The position numbers were made by a program, and so were the translations under genes. From the NCBI RefSeq assembly GCF_037975245.1, contig NC_092562.1:6120001-6184000 (forward strand): a stretch of DNA of 64,000 bases, written 5' to 3'. Source of the stretch: Apostichopus japonicus. Lineage: Eukaryota > Echinodermata > Holothuroidea > Aspidochirotida > Stichopodidae. Shown one piece after another: positions 1 to 13,830 of this stretch. Position 1 is the first letter of the stretch; the number at the start of each line of letters is the position of its first letter. Under the pieces are notes generated by a model. The model worked only from the letters and a program-made list of their open reading frames with translations, was not told the DNA's origin and did no database searches.

Positions 1-1030
1 GCCAAGTATCACTTTACATATGAGTAGTCCCACAGTGATTAAACCTGTTCCTTGTAGCTGACAGAAGACATACAACGTACGTACGTACGTCCATCATAAA
101 CTGTTTCCTTTCACAGATAAAAGCATCTCGTTATAAACTGTAGGAAATCCACATTTCGACACATTCAGTAATACATCCAAGTTCAAACAGAACCTGCAGC
201 TCTGACTTCTACCAAGGTAATAATAAGTGAGAATGGTTCTCATTCGCTGAACTCGTATTTGTGTTCTTTTATATAGTGTAAACTACACTTTGCAGCAATA
301 CGCAGAAATGATCTGCAGTTATTAAACTTCCCGATGCACAGAGCCCTGAAAATTATGATAAACGGCTGAGTAAACAAGGCTACGATATGTTATTTCTTAC
401 CTGCCTTGTAAATCAGGCACGTACCTAATTGTGAGCTATCGATAGTGATACTGATTGCACCAGATTCCCCCTTGAATTTTCGGTAATGGACACACTGATA
501 TAATGTTCATATCATATGTGTTTCGCAAAATGTTTGTGCCGCGTTGTAGCATTAAACTTAGCATACTGATGTAAGTAGGTATATATACTATACACGCATT
601 TGTATAGACAGGTAAAGTCAACTGGTTTGACAATTATTGGTTTCACTTTCTGCAAATTCAAAGATATAATACAACGTGTCGTCGAGTGGCAGGAGTTTGC
701 CATTTCAGCAGTGTTTAATGATTAACAGCTCACTTTCTCTTTCTCGGCTTAATTTTTTTCCTAGTATTCAAGCGTAAAACGTAACCGGATGTACTAGACA
801 GAAAGCTATAGCCGTATTGCTAGAAGATATACGGAGAGATGGAATAGAAAGATCACAGAGGTAATCAAGAGCATACACGTGTCTTGTGAATCTCCTCGAC
901 ATAATCGTTGGTGCTTGTGGAAATGACGCAAGCATGGACTTGTCATGGGCAAGTTTGATATATACACACACACACATATGTATATACTTATGTCGGTGGG
1001 TAGGTGCCTGATAATGTTAACTCGTGATTA
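1..1030. other. gene-free AT-rich sequence
   Basis: No coding frame or splice-supported exon is recognisable. It contains only a very short ACGT tetranucleotide run near 76-91 and a short CA run near 963-976. The small open frames are not convincing as proteins. Confidence 0.6.
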
Positions 1031-1315
1031 ATGACGTCATAGGTCTAAGGTCAGAGTTCAAAAAAATTGGTTCTTAGCAATTTTCTGCTGGTTAACATGT
1101 AGGTAGAAGGCGTTAAACCACAAGATATGAAGAGAATGATCGAACACATTTTAGAATAGTATTTATCTGCTCGTAATGGTCGAGGTCGAAGGTCAAATTG
1201 GCCGAAATTGTGCGAAAAAAATGTGTGTAGCGAACTCCTCCTGTTATGTTGAGAATGATGAGACGAACTTTAAAATAGTGTAGAGTTTGGTGTTTAGGTT
1301 CGAGGACAAAAGGTC
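1031..1315. repeat. degenerate GGTCA-containing repeat flanking a foldback element
   Basis: The stretch has repeated GGTCA/AGGTCA-like words (near 1050, 1190 and 1311). The block around 1195-1240 (GGTCAAATTGG, then TGTGCGAAAAAAATGTGTG and a GCGAACTCCTCCT core) is echoed in direct orientation at about 1816-1862, on the other side of the foldback element. I read this as an older interspersed repeat that was duplicated or split. The family is not recognised. Confidence 0.5.
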
Positions 1316-1810
1316 AGTAGAAAGGAGGGCCCCGGATCGCACCGGTGCAATCCCAAATTTGGATGTATCCAGATTGCCATAATAAATGTACCCCCTATGA
1401 TGGCACCCGTGAAATCCCAACTTGTGATGTAGCAACTATGATCGCACACAGTACAATCCCAACTTAATTGTGATGTACCCCCAATAAGATGTAGCCACTA
1501 TGATCGCACACAGTACAATCCCAATTTGTTATCGACTGAGATTCCCTGTAACTGCGATGTAGCCACTATGATCGCACACAGTACAATCCCAATTTGTTAT
1601 CGACTGAGATTCCCTGTAACTGAAATGTAGCCATCAATGATCTCATCAAATTGGGATTGTACTGTGTGCGATCATAGTTGCTACATCTTACCGGGGGTAC
1701 ATCACAAGTTGGGATTGCACGGGTGCCATCTTAGGGGGTACATCTATTATGGCAATCTGGATACATCCAAAATTGGGATTGCACCGGTTCGATCCTGGGC
1801 CCTTCCTACT
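1316..1810. mobile_element. foldback (inverted-repeat) MITE-like element
   Basis: Two arms of about 150-170 bp are inverted copies of each other at roughly 90% identity by eye: the left from 1316 (AGTAGAAAGGAGGGCCCCGG) and the right ending at 1810 (complement AGTAGGAAGGGCCCAGGATC). Shared landmarks in both arms are the words TGGATGTATCCAGATTGCCA and TGATCGCACACAGTACAATC. The middle holds a 67-bp direct duplication. No coding capacity is seen. No clean target duplication was identified, so the superfamily is open. Confidence 0.75.
1490..1624. repeat. 67-bp tandem duplication inside the foldback element
   Basis: Two near-identical copies, about 1490-1556 and 1557-1624, each run from GATGTAGCCACTATGATCGC to ATTCCCTGTAACTG. 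A related partial unit precedes them at about 1431-1465. The duplication sits in the loop of the inverted repeat. Confidence 0.8.
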
Positions 1811-1825
1811 AGTAAGGTCAATTGA

Positions 1826-2820
1826 GGTCACTTGTGCAAAAGCATGTGTCGCGAACTCCTCCTACTTTGGAAGTCCGTTCAAGTGCAAACTAAATGTGTG
1901 ATCAAATGGCATACTGTTTAGCAAACATTGGGATGCCAAGAGTAAGTTCATGGAGGAGATGAGATCTGCAACTCCCTGGATTGGGCCCTCTTGTATTGAT
2001 TGTTTGTACATTATTTCAGAAAAAAAATACATTAAACATGAAACACTATGCTTAGATCGTAACTACAACGTACATGTTACATAGAAAAAATCCCAATATT
2101 TATCATTTTTATTTTACTTAAGCATTTTATTCAACCTTTAACTGTTTATTTACATATAATCTGATTGCAATACACTGCTGCCAATATTACTCAGTATACT
2201 CTAGCATGTAATGTAACTAGTTTCAAGCATGGCAAACCCGCAACCTTATCAGAATCAGTCAGCTACTGTAGTGCTATATAACCTTGTACAGACCGTCAAG
2301 CATAACTGGATTCCCTCTTATCCATTTATGTCAACTTTAATGATATTTTATACCCTCGATTTCTGTGAGCTTTACGGAGATTTTCGTATATTCCAAACAC
2401 CTAGACAACAACTGTTACACAAATTTGACAGTTGAGTGCCGTCTGCAGGAACGGTTGGTGCGAAATGAAAGGATCGGATAGGAAGCAATAAAAAGATATG
2501 CGTATCATATATCATGAATTGAGTTTGCCCGTTATATATAGATACAGAGACCCCGAAGCTCGATGTTATGCTTATAGAGAGAGCATTGCTGCTGGATTAC
2601 GTTGCCAAGTGTTGCCTGAATGCAATTTTGATTGAACTAGTGTTGTTTCTATTGTTGTTATAATTTGTTTTGTTGAAGACAACATGGCATGGTTCTTGAA
2701 CCCTTTCGACTTTTCTCAAGTCATGAATAATTAAACCGCACTGCCTGATAACCGATTATACGGCATATGGTACGCAATTATTTCTTGTCACTTTATATTA
2801 AAGTAGACTATAGAATATGA
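1826..2820. other. gene-free sequence
   Basis: After the GGTCA-type flank (to about 1870) the stretch is AT-rich with scattered ATGs and no supportable exon. A 68-codon open frame at 2229-2435 on the + strand has no recognisable domain or coding signature. Confidence 0.5.
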
Positions 2821-2822
2821 CC

Positions 2823-3810
2823 ACGGGCCCGGATGCCCTAACATGCTGAGTAGTGTGACATGTTCAGGGATTCCCTAACCTACTTGGTAGTGTGACATGT
2901 TCAGGGTCCCGGGATACCCTAACCTGCTGGGTAGTGTGACATATTCACGGGCGCAGATACCCTAACCTGCTGGGTAGTGTGACATGTTCAGGGACGCGAA
3001 TGCCCAACATCCTGGGTAGTATACAGTATGTTCACGGGCCCGGATTCCCTAACCTGATTGCCAGTGTGACATGTTCAGTGGCCCGGATACCCTAACCTGC
3101 TGGGTAGTGTGACATGTTCAGGGACGCGAATGCCCAACATCCTGGGTAGTATACAGTATGTTCACGGGCCCGGATTCCCTAACCTGATTGCCAGTGTGAC
3201 ATGTTCAGTGGCCCGGATACCCTAACCTGCTGGGTAGTGTGACATGTTCAGGGGCCCGGATACCCTAACCTGCTGGGTAGTGTGACATGTTCAGGGACGC
3301 GAATGCCCAACATCCTGGGTAGTATACAGTATGTTCACGGGCCCGGATTCCCTAACCTGATTGCCAGTGTGACATGTTCAGTGGCCCGGATACCCTAACC
3401 TGCTGGGTAGTGTGACATGTTCAGGGGCCCGGATACCCTAACCTGCTGGGTAGTGTGGTATCTTCATGGGCCCGGATGCTCTAACCTGCTGGGTAGTGTG
3501 ACTTGTTCATGGGCCCGGATTCCCTAACCTGCTTGGTAGTGTGACATGTTCAGGGGCGCGGATACCCTAACCTGCTGGTAGTGTGACATGTTCAGGGGCC
3601 CGGATACCCTAACCTGCCTGGTAGTGTGACAGTATGTTCAGGGGTCCGAATACCCTAACCTGCTGGGTAGTGTAGCATCTTCATTGGCCCGGATGCCCTA
3701 ACCTGCTGGGTAGTGTTACATGTTCAGGGGCTCGGATACCCTAACCTGCTGGTAGTGTGACATGTTCAAGGGCGCGAAATGCCCTAACCTGCTGTGTAGT
3801 GTGACAGTAT
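2823..3810. repeat. 43-bp satellite array with higher-order units
   Basis: About 23 copies of a ~43-bp monomer with core words GGGCCCGGATACCCTAACC and TGCTGGGTAGTGTGACATG. Monomers fall into variants. A distinctive variant starting GGGACGCGAATGCCCAACAT recurs at 2991, 3121 and 3294, with spacings of 130 and 173 bp (three and four monomers). This indicates higher-order units made by multi-monomer duplication. The array is GC-richer than its surroundings and not coding. Confidence 0.92.
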
Positions 3811-3942
3811 TTGCAGAGGTTCGAAATCAGCTAAGGTATGGAAGGCCGTACCGCACCCTTCAATTGAACAACACTTGACCTGTCTTGTAACGTATTTGCA
3901 TTTATAAATAAGAAATGAGACCGGGTAAGAAACGTAGTCCTA

Positions 3943-4026
3943 ACGTCATCTAGTACGTCATCTAGTACGTCATCTAGTACGTCATCTAGTACGTCATCTA
4001 GTACGTCATCTAGTACGTCGTCTAGT
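3943..4026. repeat. perfect 12-bp tandem array (ACGTCATCTAGT)7
   Basis: Seven head-to-tail copies of a 12-mer; the last copy differs by one base (ACGTCGTCTAGT). Each unit includes TACGTCA, which resembles a CRE/ATF site. The array starts about 130 bp after the 43-bp satellite. Confidence 0.95.
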
Positions 4027-4036
4027 GGGATCTAAA

Positions 4037-4101
4037 ATACATACATACATACACGCATACGTACATACATACATAGGCTACATACATACATCTACTAGGA
4101 T
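4037..4101. repeat. ACAT/TACA tetranucleotide microsatellite
   Basis: Interrupted ATAC/ACAT tetranucleotide runs (ATACATACATACATACACGC and later copies) follow directly after the 12-bp array. Confidence 0.85.
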
Positions 4102-6097
4102 CTCAAATAGGTTTACAGGTTCCAGTTTTGGCATATTATTGAAACTGATACGCAATTACATCATGACTGATTCTACACATTCTGTTCTGAAGTTTTCGGT
4201 TTTATTCAATCTACTTCAGTTGATGATTTGGCAGAAACAATGTATATATGGTGGACACAAGAATAATGTCATTTAAAAGGCGACGTAGCTTTGTATCCTG
4301 TTACTTTCGAAAGTTTCTAATATCGACTTCTTCTAATCTTGCCTGTTAAATTGGTTTAAGCTCTTGTTTTTTATTAACATCTTTTTTTTTTTTTTGCACT
4401 TGTTTTTGTGGTTGTTCATATGATTAATGGTCCCGCCCACTATTTGTATAAACGTAAAACAGCGTCTTTCTTTTCCTATATCAGTAGGTGGATGGCTTTA
4501 ATAATTCACGCACTGCTCTTAGAACAGTCGTTCGTTGCTTCCTGGAGTTGATTCAATTTCATGAAGGCTTGTCGCCGACATAAGTGATTTTGTGTTAATA
4601 TCTTTTAAGTGTGGTTATTCCAGTTACACTGTGTCCTGAATCAATTGTTTCTCAATTGACAGTATATATACAACTTATATGGTATATTAACATAGTGAAG
4701 TCTAGAACCAATTTGGCGTCGTCGATATGTTTTATTTGAAATCAACTACATATTACAAACAGTAGAACTGAACACGATCCAGCGTATTGTTGTATACAAT
4801 GTAGTAAAGTATTGTATAGCATATATAGTTGACAATTGTTAATACGTTATAGACCTTCAAAGAAAAATTATATCTATATAGAAGATTCGTTTTTGCAATA
4901 TAGCCAGCATGAAATATATAAGAATCGTAGGCACGTCTCACCCGTAAGAAACTATAGCTTATTTTCCTTTTCGAGCTATTCATTTTACGCAAATATGTTT
5001 TTTTTTTCTCTTTCCAGCCTCTCTGTAAATGAATTACAGTACAGTAATTTCCTTTTGAGTGGAACTCATTAATACCGTTGTTTTCAAGCTCAGTTAATGA
5101 TCTACTCGTTATTTCATGCAGCTATATTGTTTATCGTGAATCATTGCCAACGTGTTGCACCATATATTAGATTAAGTGTAAAGGCATTTTATTGAGTTTA
5201 TGCGTTACATATTTAGCACGAATTCGACATAACAATTTTTTAATTTCTTTTAAAAAAAAATGTGGTTAGTTTATTTAGCCTTGATTGTGAGTAGTGAAAC
5301 CTTCCTGTTTCGAATGAAGAAAAGATGCTTTCGAGCAATAATTAAACCCGCTTATACATCACTGATGATTAATACCTGTCACGTTTTGTTGTACAGGCAT
5401 AATCATTCTAAAAATTCTAAAGAGAAAACAGCACAGGGAATAACTGATGCATTGAATTAAATGATTTCAACGATTTATTTCTTCATAATTTATAATGATT
5501 GATAAATATAGATATGCCGGTAATCATCAAATTGGACAGTTTCTTTATAAATCCTCTAATGACGGGTTAGCATGCAGATAATGTCTGCTTCGTTATGAAA
5601 CACGTTAGCATGATTTAAAGTCTCCATGTGTGTTTGCCAAATTTTAACAGCGACCTTTCCAGCTTACTGCCCTAAAAGCTCAGTGAAAATAACACCGTTC
5701 TATGCAATTTTCATACTAATAATCACTATTTATATTGAGTTATCTATCGCTTAACATTTTGAGCTGAATAAAATTCGCCAGATTTGTTATCGAGTCCTTA
5801 CATCCTACAAACTTCACTCAAAATGTTCAAGCTCCGCCCAACAGATCATGCGACAATCAAATCTATCTGTTTTTCTTTCTTTTTTTAGTTGTAACTGCAT
5901 ATGCGTCTGTATGCATGCATGGTTGGTAGGGTATGTAAGTAGAATGACTTCTCTGTACTATCCGCAAATAAAGTGAAAACAATATCGCTTACTACCAGTA
6001 AAAATATATTTCCACAACTGAAATGGTATAATATTCCCTGCATCGATACAGTCGCAGGGTGAAATTCTATCTCTTTGAACTAACTAATGTCATACAT
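4102..6097. other. gene-free AT-rich sequence
   Basis: No recognisable exon or repeat unit. Open frames of 60-80 codons on both strands (for example 4753-4992 minus, 4836-5072 plus) have low-complexity translations and overlap each other, as expected by chance in AT-rich DNA. Confidence 0.5.
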
Positions 6098-6130
6098 GCA
6101 CACACACACACACACGCACACCCACACCCG

Positions 6131-6171
<41 letters not shown>
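6098..6171. repeat. compound (CA)n-(TA)n microsatellite
   Basis: CA repeats with CCCACACCCG interruptions run directly into a TA tract ending at 6170. Confidence 0.93.
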
Positions 6172-6173
<2 letters not shown>

Positions 6174-7494
6174 AGCCTCCTTGCATGGAGACTGTGTCAC
6201 GACAGTGTTCCGACAAGTAAGGTATCACTAAAAGACAGTAGATAATATCCACTATAATAATATTGATCAGCTAAATGTAAGTGAGCGATCTACTGTTGAG
6301 TGCGATGAATGGCGAAGCTGGTTAACTAACTATAAACGATATATACTTGTATTCTCTTATCGGCAAATGCCATGTCGGCTGTGAGAAGACTGAAAATTAA
6401 ACTAGAAAATGCAAATAGAAGGGGCTATAAAGGGAGACTCGACACGGTTGTCTGCGCAATGCAAACTATTCCAACTGGCATTATCCAAAGACTGATAGAG
6501 AGATTTGGTAACTTCATATCAATCAATTTCTAACAGCAAAAAACAGCAAAAAATAAAGATAGCAGAAAAATAAGACCTCACTAGACAGAACATTTCCAGA
6601 TTGAGTAAGAACTGAGTAAGCCATGCTAAAAATCTTTCTTTGTTTCACTGATTTCCTCAAGGGATTTGCGTTGCGTCCAACTAGTACTATTCTATAATTA
6701 TAACACTTATTGATTAGGTTTCAAACAAACAAAATAATGAGAATATCGAAAATTGTGAAAACTTCTCATCTTCCATTTATAATGATTAATATGGTAAAAC
6801 GAAATCGATCTATGTGAGAATATTTCTATTCTCATGATAAAATCATCCATTACGTAATTGTTCTTACTAAAAAAAAAGATCAATTGATACACAAAATGAT
6901 AAGATTGTGCTTTAAAGGTTGAACAACTAAAAACATAATCGATTGATTTCGTGAATTTGTCGGGAAATACTGACCTAACGTAAAACACAACTGTTGCTGT
7001 AAAGAAACTTATTTAGCATGTATAGTGTTGGGAAATAGATAAGCAATGAAAATTAATAATAAATTTCTTATTCTATTATTTATTTATTTCTTAGAATTAA
7101 GAGTTAATAATGATTCACCGTTTCTAAATAGAATCTCATGTATGTTGAAACATAGTCGTGCGACATGCGTTAGGGTTCGTGACTTCCAACCAATGCAGAA
7201 TAAATTCACGGTTTTTCAACCCACCCCCCACCCCCCACCCTCAAAAAAAAGAAAAGTTTTTGAACGTTTTCAATAAGTACATGATTTCTTATTCTAGCCG
7301 AGCGATAAAGTAAACATTAAAGTAAACATTAAATTATCATAAGTTTTTTTTTTCTAGCTGCAACGGTTTAGATTAGGCCATTAACAATGTTGTATGTGGC
7401 CTTTGATCTAATATGAATGATTTTGTAGGCCTAAAGACAAACACAGTGACAAACAAACTCGTTAACCAGGCTACAATGCAACCCCAACATATTA
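6172..7494. other. gene-free AT-rich sequence
   Basis: No supportable gene. The only notable structure is a C-rich run near 7220-7240 and a short direct duplication (AGTAAACATTAA) at about 7308-7331. Confidence 0.5.
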
Positions 7495-7770
7495 TATATA
7501 CCACACCATGCCAAAGCATACCATACCATACCATACCATACCATGCCAGCCTATATACCATGTCATGTAATGTGATACCATACCGTGCTCTACCATACCG
7601 CACTACGGCATATAGGCCGTACCATACCATTCCTTAGCATCCCATACTGCACCACACCATTCCGAATGAAACCATACCATATTATATCATGCATACAATG
7701 AAACGCTATACAATATATCATATCATATTATATACCACCCAAACTGTACCATATATCATACCGTATACCA
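7495..7770. repeat. degenerate TACCA pentanucleotide array
   Basis: A core of perfect CATAC/TACCA pentamers at 7516-7543 lies in about 270 bp of degenerate ATACCATACC-like sequence extending to about 7770. The open frames read here on both strands (YHTIP-type and MVWYG-type) are translations of the repeat. Confidence 0.85.
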
Positions 7771-10275
7771 TATACCTTGGTTTACATGGTTTACCATGCC
7801 AAACCACATACTAGTATATACTATAGGCTACCTTATAACCACATACCCCAACATAATAGTTTCATATAGTAGACATATCAACGCATGTAAGGTTCCTACT
7901 ATAAGTATGAAATGTAAATAATTAACTATAAAAAAAATGATAAACAACTCACAATCCTGTCGTCTTCTTTCATCGAATGGGCTAAACTTTTATACAGCAG
8001 GCACTGAATATCAACACAAATACTCCAATTCGCCGATAGATTCAACAAACTTTGACAGAAACATAAACTTCCCTCCGTTACAGCACTGATACGAGCATGG
8101 TTGTATATACCAGTCTATATCGTAACATATAAATATGTAATGTGTTCCACTTGTACTATTGTTTTTAGTAGACTATACGTACTGCATACGTGTGACGAGT
8201 CACCCACCCGACTCCACAGCGGGCTTGTTTTGGAATCAAACACAATGTCCTATTGTTGGATACGAGAGTCGAACAATACAATTCATTGGAATGCGAGTTC
8301 AAAATATAGGAACACAGCTCTAGTTTGAGACTCAGTTTACTACTGGAATCTTGCGTTCCCGAATGATTGAGTTTTAAGTTCATTGGTATCATAGGACACT
8401 CATTTCCTTTTACGCAAGCCACTTTCGTTATATCTAACAGAACTCCGAGCGCCGGAAATTTTCATGGAAATCAGTTATCCACAAGGTTAAAACATTTGAC
8501 AGTATAATTCTGGACAAACTAAAAAAACAGATATTAGGCAGAAAAGAAAACGAAAGGGGAAATTAAAGAAACGAAAAGATACAAAAGGTGTGAAAAACTT
8601 ATAGTTCGAGCGATGGTAATTTAGAATTTGGGAAAATGAGAGGGGGAAAATATGATGCGATCAAAAGCTTGTAATGACTCCAACAATTTGACATAAAATC
8701 TGTGAAGCGTATATTTACCATTCAAAGGTAAGAATATTGACAAATCATTCAATTTGAACAGTTTCACATGTGCTCAAAAGTCAGCAGCGGGAGTACATGG
8801 TTTTTTACATTTTAATTCCAAAATTACAACCACAAAAAGTACAGGGGTATAATACAAGGACACTAGAAGAACCGGAAGTTGTTTATCAACGCATATATGT
8901 ACGGACAGGAAGCGAAAGAGGAAGTGAAGGGAGGGAAGGAATAAACAATCAACAAATATATATATACAATTGAAAAAGTATTATGCAAGGCAATATTTGT
9001 AATACTCAAGTGGAAATCCTTGATGGTGTTAGTAGCTGAGCTATAGAGGCAGCCATGTGGGAAGGTGGGGGATGGAGGAGGTGGGGGACCAAGGTTAGCA
9101 AGCTATAGAGAGAGTGCCTTCTAAGACGTTAAATGGGACTCAGAAGTGAGGTTTTCTTAGGACTTTAGGACTAGTATGGCTGAGAAAGCGGTCTTTAATT
9201 TAGGGGTCTTTGGTTAAGGTTTTTATTGTGGAAGAAGAAATATCCATTCCGTGCCTTTTCTTTAGGACGACGTGTTACTGCCAGATATGTTATTACGAGA
9301 GCCACTGTCACTACTGACAAATGAAGTGCTCAGAATGACAAGTTCGTGACGTAAAAGCAGTAGATATAGCCTAAGGCTCATACAGTATATAGCTGCATGA
9401 CGAATACAATTCGATAGGTAACAACAGATCACGTTTATCGTAGAGCTCATGTGTGGAATATTTTATATAAATTTAGTGATACATTGTATATCCGGTACGG
9501 CCGGAAACATGACACAGTATCCGGTTTCGGTGCGATCTTTCTCAAAATCTGCTGGGAGTTTTATATCCGGTTTGTAGTCGACTCAAAAGCTGGGATAAAG
9601 AATATATGTATATTTTTATATTCATGATGTCGTAGGGGTGAAAGTCAAGAAAACATCAAAAGCGAGCCCGGTGACCGATCTGCCGCCCCCCCCCCCCACC
9701 ATTCCCCTATACGTCTGTGCTTTCGAGACGGGCTTTTACAAAGAATTTCTCAGACCCGATTGAGCTGTTTTCGATTTGTTTTGGTTAGTACAGGCTGCGA
9801 TGTTGTAGAATGGCATTCTCCAGTGCAGGGTTTAGTCTAAAGATTCGGGTAGCTGTAGAAGTTCAACGTTCTTGTTTTAAAATATACTTATTTCCAGTAT
9901 TTTCAGTCCACACTCATTCAATTTCAAACATTCCGTAAACAGAAAGCTTATTCAATCAACAGTTTTTTTTGTTTTTTTTTTCAATGTGTTTTTCAACCGA
10001 ACCCTGACAGTTTTACCCCGATATCTAAAACGTGACAGGAATGTTTGTACGGAGCAACATTGACAAACATGGTTAGACATCCGGGTTCAAACACTGATGT
10101 CATTGAGCCATTTAGGGAATATCCCTTATTTCCTCGTTACTTCTTTTCAAATGTTTGGTGAAGGTATAAGGATCACTGTCATTGCCAACGTCATGTGATA
10201 TTTTAACCTTGATATTTCTTAGTGAAACTGACAAAGGTATTATGTCAGCTGTCTGGGGAGGTATTATTATTATTG

Positions 10276-10276
<1 letters not shown>
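7771..10276. other. gene-free sequence
   Basis: No recognisable exon. Contains a purine-rich stretch (8520-8670 and 9060-9095) and a C13-type run at about 9685-9698. No gene, RNA or transposon end is supported. Confidence 0.45.

Positions 10277-10338
<62 letters not shown>
10277..10338. repeat. (TA)n microsatellite
   Basis: About 30 uninterrupted TA units. The IYIYIY-type frames on both strands are repeat translations. Confidence 0.95.
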
Positions 10339-11273
<935 letters not shown>

Positions 11274-11324
11274 CTACATTACATTTGGAAACGATAATGA
11301 GTTGGGAAATATAGAACAGTGAAA

Positions 11325-11410
11325 AAGCTTCCAGTCTACGCCACCGGGATTCGAACCCTGGCCTACCGTATACATGCATGTGTACCAGAGGTGCACTCTA
11401 TACAATCTTA
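11325..11410 (-). repeat. tRNA-derived SINE fragment (B-box region)
   Basis: Read on the minus strand there is a canonical RNA polymerase III B box, GGTTCGAATCC (plus-strand complement at 11348-11358). It is flanked by CCAGGG and CCCGGTGG, which can form a T-arm-like stem. A clear A box and acceptor stem are not seen, so this is a SINE head or tRNA pseudogene fragment rather than a functional tRNA. Confidence 0.5.
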
Positions 11411-13822
11411 ACACGTATTAAAAGAGGAAAAACTTAGACACAATGCCGAAGATTTATAGATAGACATTGGAAAAGATATATGTTGTGACATTGGACATGT
11501 GTGGTTTTACTTCATGATGAGTGGAACAATCTCAGATTCAGTTCGTGTGTATACGTGACGTGTTTACCTATTATCGAGAATGCTTTTGATATCATTGGAA
11601 TTGTTCGTTTCACCTACAGCAATATTTAATGTGACTTATATTATGTCAGTTGCACGTATCAATAAACCTTTTAGCCAACCTGTTGCTTGAAATTTGATGA
11701 CATAAATATTTAGAGTAGCCAAAATCCAAACTATACACTGCCACAAGTATGCTCAGACTTGACGATAACAGCTATATAGGGGAATTGGGTCAACAAATTG
11801 AAGGTTGGCTTATATATAGGCTTGTACAACTATTCTTCAATATGGTTATGCCATATAGTAAACATATATTGACTTAATTTTTATCCTTCTCAAGCACTGC
11901 TTTTAATATCTAAGAAATTATAGACAGTTCATTTCACCAATGCTGTCAAATTGCTTAATGCTTCAGTGTACTTTTGCTGCTACAGAAACATACAAGGCAT
12001 CAGTCTTTCCACGTTATTAAACGTAACCAGTCTGAAATGCATGCAAATTAATTGCACTCTGGTTCAAAATGACTAGCGTTCCGATGTGCATTAACGACAT
12101 TAAACTAGTTATGCATTCGTTACATCGTACATATTACGCTATTTATATTGATCAGTTGATCTTTCATCTCCAACCAGAAGATATGATTCGTAAGATAGGC
12201 CATTAGTGTCTTAATATGAATCGATCAAATCATGGTATACAGTATCATCAAACAAACGAATACAAAAATTGCTCAGAGAGAATTTGTATTTGACAGGCTG
12301 TAAAATTAAGCAGGCATTTTTAAAAGGTAGTAAAGTTTCACTAAGATTATAATTTGGGTTCAAGTGCTAACACGACATCTCGCGAAACCATGGTATACTC
12401 AGTAACATATGTGCATTGTCTGCCTTAACAATAGCCGCCATTCACACTGCGAGCGCCCGCGAGTGTTCGATAGTTTTATAGTATATGTCCTTTTCTACAT
12501 GTAACAATGATATACAGAAATACAATTACAAATACAACTGTCTATATAAATGGAATATCATAGTCTTTCTTAAAAATAATAACGAGCTAAACGAACCTAC
12601 TAAAGAGTATAGTCTACTATCGCTATGACGAACTGAGGGGGAAAAAAATCATCTGTATCATTTCTGTGTGTGCTTTTGCTCAGGTGGCCACTAAGCTCAA
12701 TGAAATGTATTAAGTAGTTTAAAAGCAATCATAAATCAAACATGTCAAAAAGGCTACTCATTATTCTTCGCAAATCACTCCCTAGCCTTGCAGTAGGAAA
12801 TATGCTAAGTTTGTCAATAGAGGATGTAAAAGGAAGGCCAGCAACAAGCATGATAACACATGCAAGAGCTCTTCTATGCATTGGTGATTTCATGTGCTTA
12901 GCACATCCACGAACGAGATGCCACTTTTGTCAAACATATGGCTATATATACGGCAAAAAGTTGCAAAAAATTAAAGTTGTCAGTTTAGTTATTTTTATGT
13001 GTTCAATTGCTTATCAATTCCCGTGTGGTTCGCATGTCAATAACACAATTTATGGCTCGTAGTAAAGCCATGGCCGGATATAAGCCACAGTTTGCCCAAC
13101 TATACCCTTTATTTACACTATTAAGCAAAGTTCATTATATCATATTGTACATATTGTCAATCGTGACTGAAATATTTAAACAGTGGAAGGAAGGAACGGC
13201 GACCTGACATTGTGTTTGTCATTTATAATTGCCGCAATTTCACTGAAGCAGTTGCCTTGGTCGGTGGGCTGGAACTGTGTGTACCTACTAAACCTTTAGG
13301 ACATGATACCAAAGATTAGACTACAGTTTACAACGTACACCGGTAGTCAAGTTTACAAAAGAAAAAATGAAAGAAAAACAAAAGATTATTAAGCTGACTG
13401 GTTAGCGGTCACTGTTGTAATCACGTCAGTATAGGTAACTTGACTTTTTTCAAGATATAGTCACACGACAATTCTCTCTTTTTCCTCTTCTTTATTTCAT
13501 CTTTTTCTTTGAGATATGACTCGAATGAAACCGGCACCATTCTGTCAAAGACTCGACTTGACCCATTTGTACCAGGTCGAGCCTCCCGAGATTCGACTCA
13601 GCTTGAGTCAAAGCCTTTTTTCATTCAATTGCACTGAAACCGAAACACTGAAATAGTATGCGTTACGTGAACCGGTGAACTGCTACACTTCCCTGCTATA
13701 TCATTAGTATATTAACTTGAGTACGTCCACCGAGTTACACTGCGGGTATAGCTTTCGCTTTGATAATTAATTGCAAGGGAAATATCGCATCTAATAATCT
13801 GATACGGCCTAGTCATTAATTG
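11411..13822. other. gene-free AT-rich sequence
   Basis: No exon or repeat family recognised. The 106-codon open frame at 12742-13062 (+) has no identifiable domain, no splice context I can defend and ordinary AT-rich composition. I do not call it a gene. Confidence 0.45.
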
Positions 13823-13830
13823 ATGAGGAA

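Noticed and set aside
2823-3810. CRISPR-like array
   Set aside because: Monomers are contiguous with no unique spacers and the context is eukaryotic; this is a satellite.
12742-13062. 106-codon plus-strand frame
   Set aside because: No domain, ordinary AT-rich composition and no supporting splice or promoter signal.
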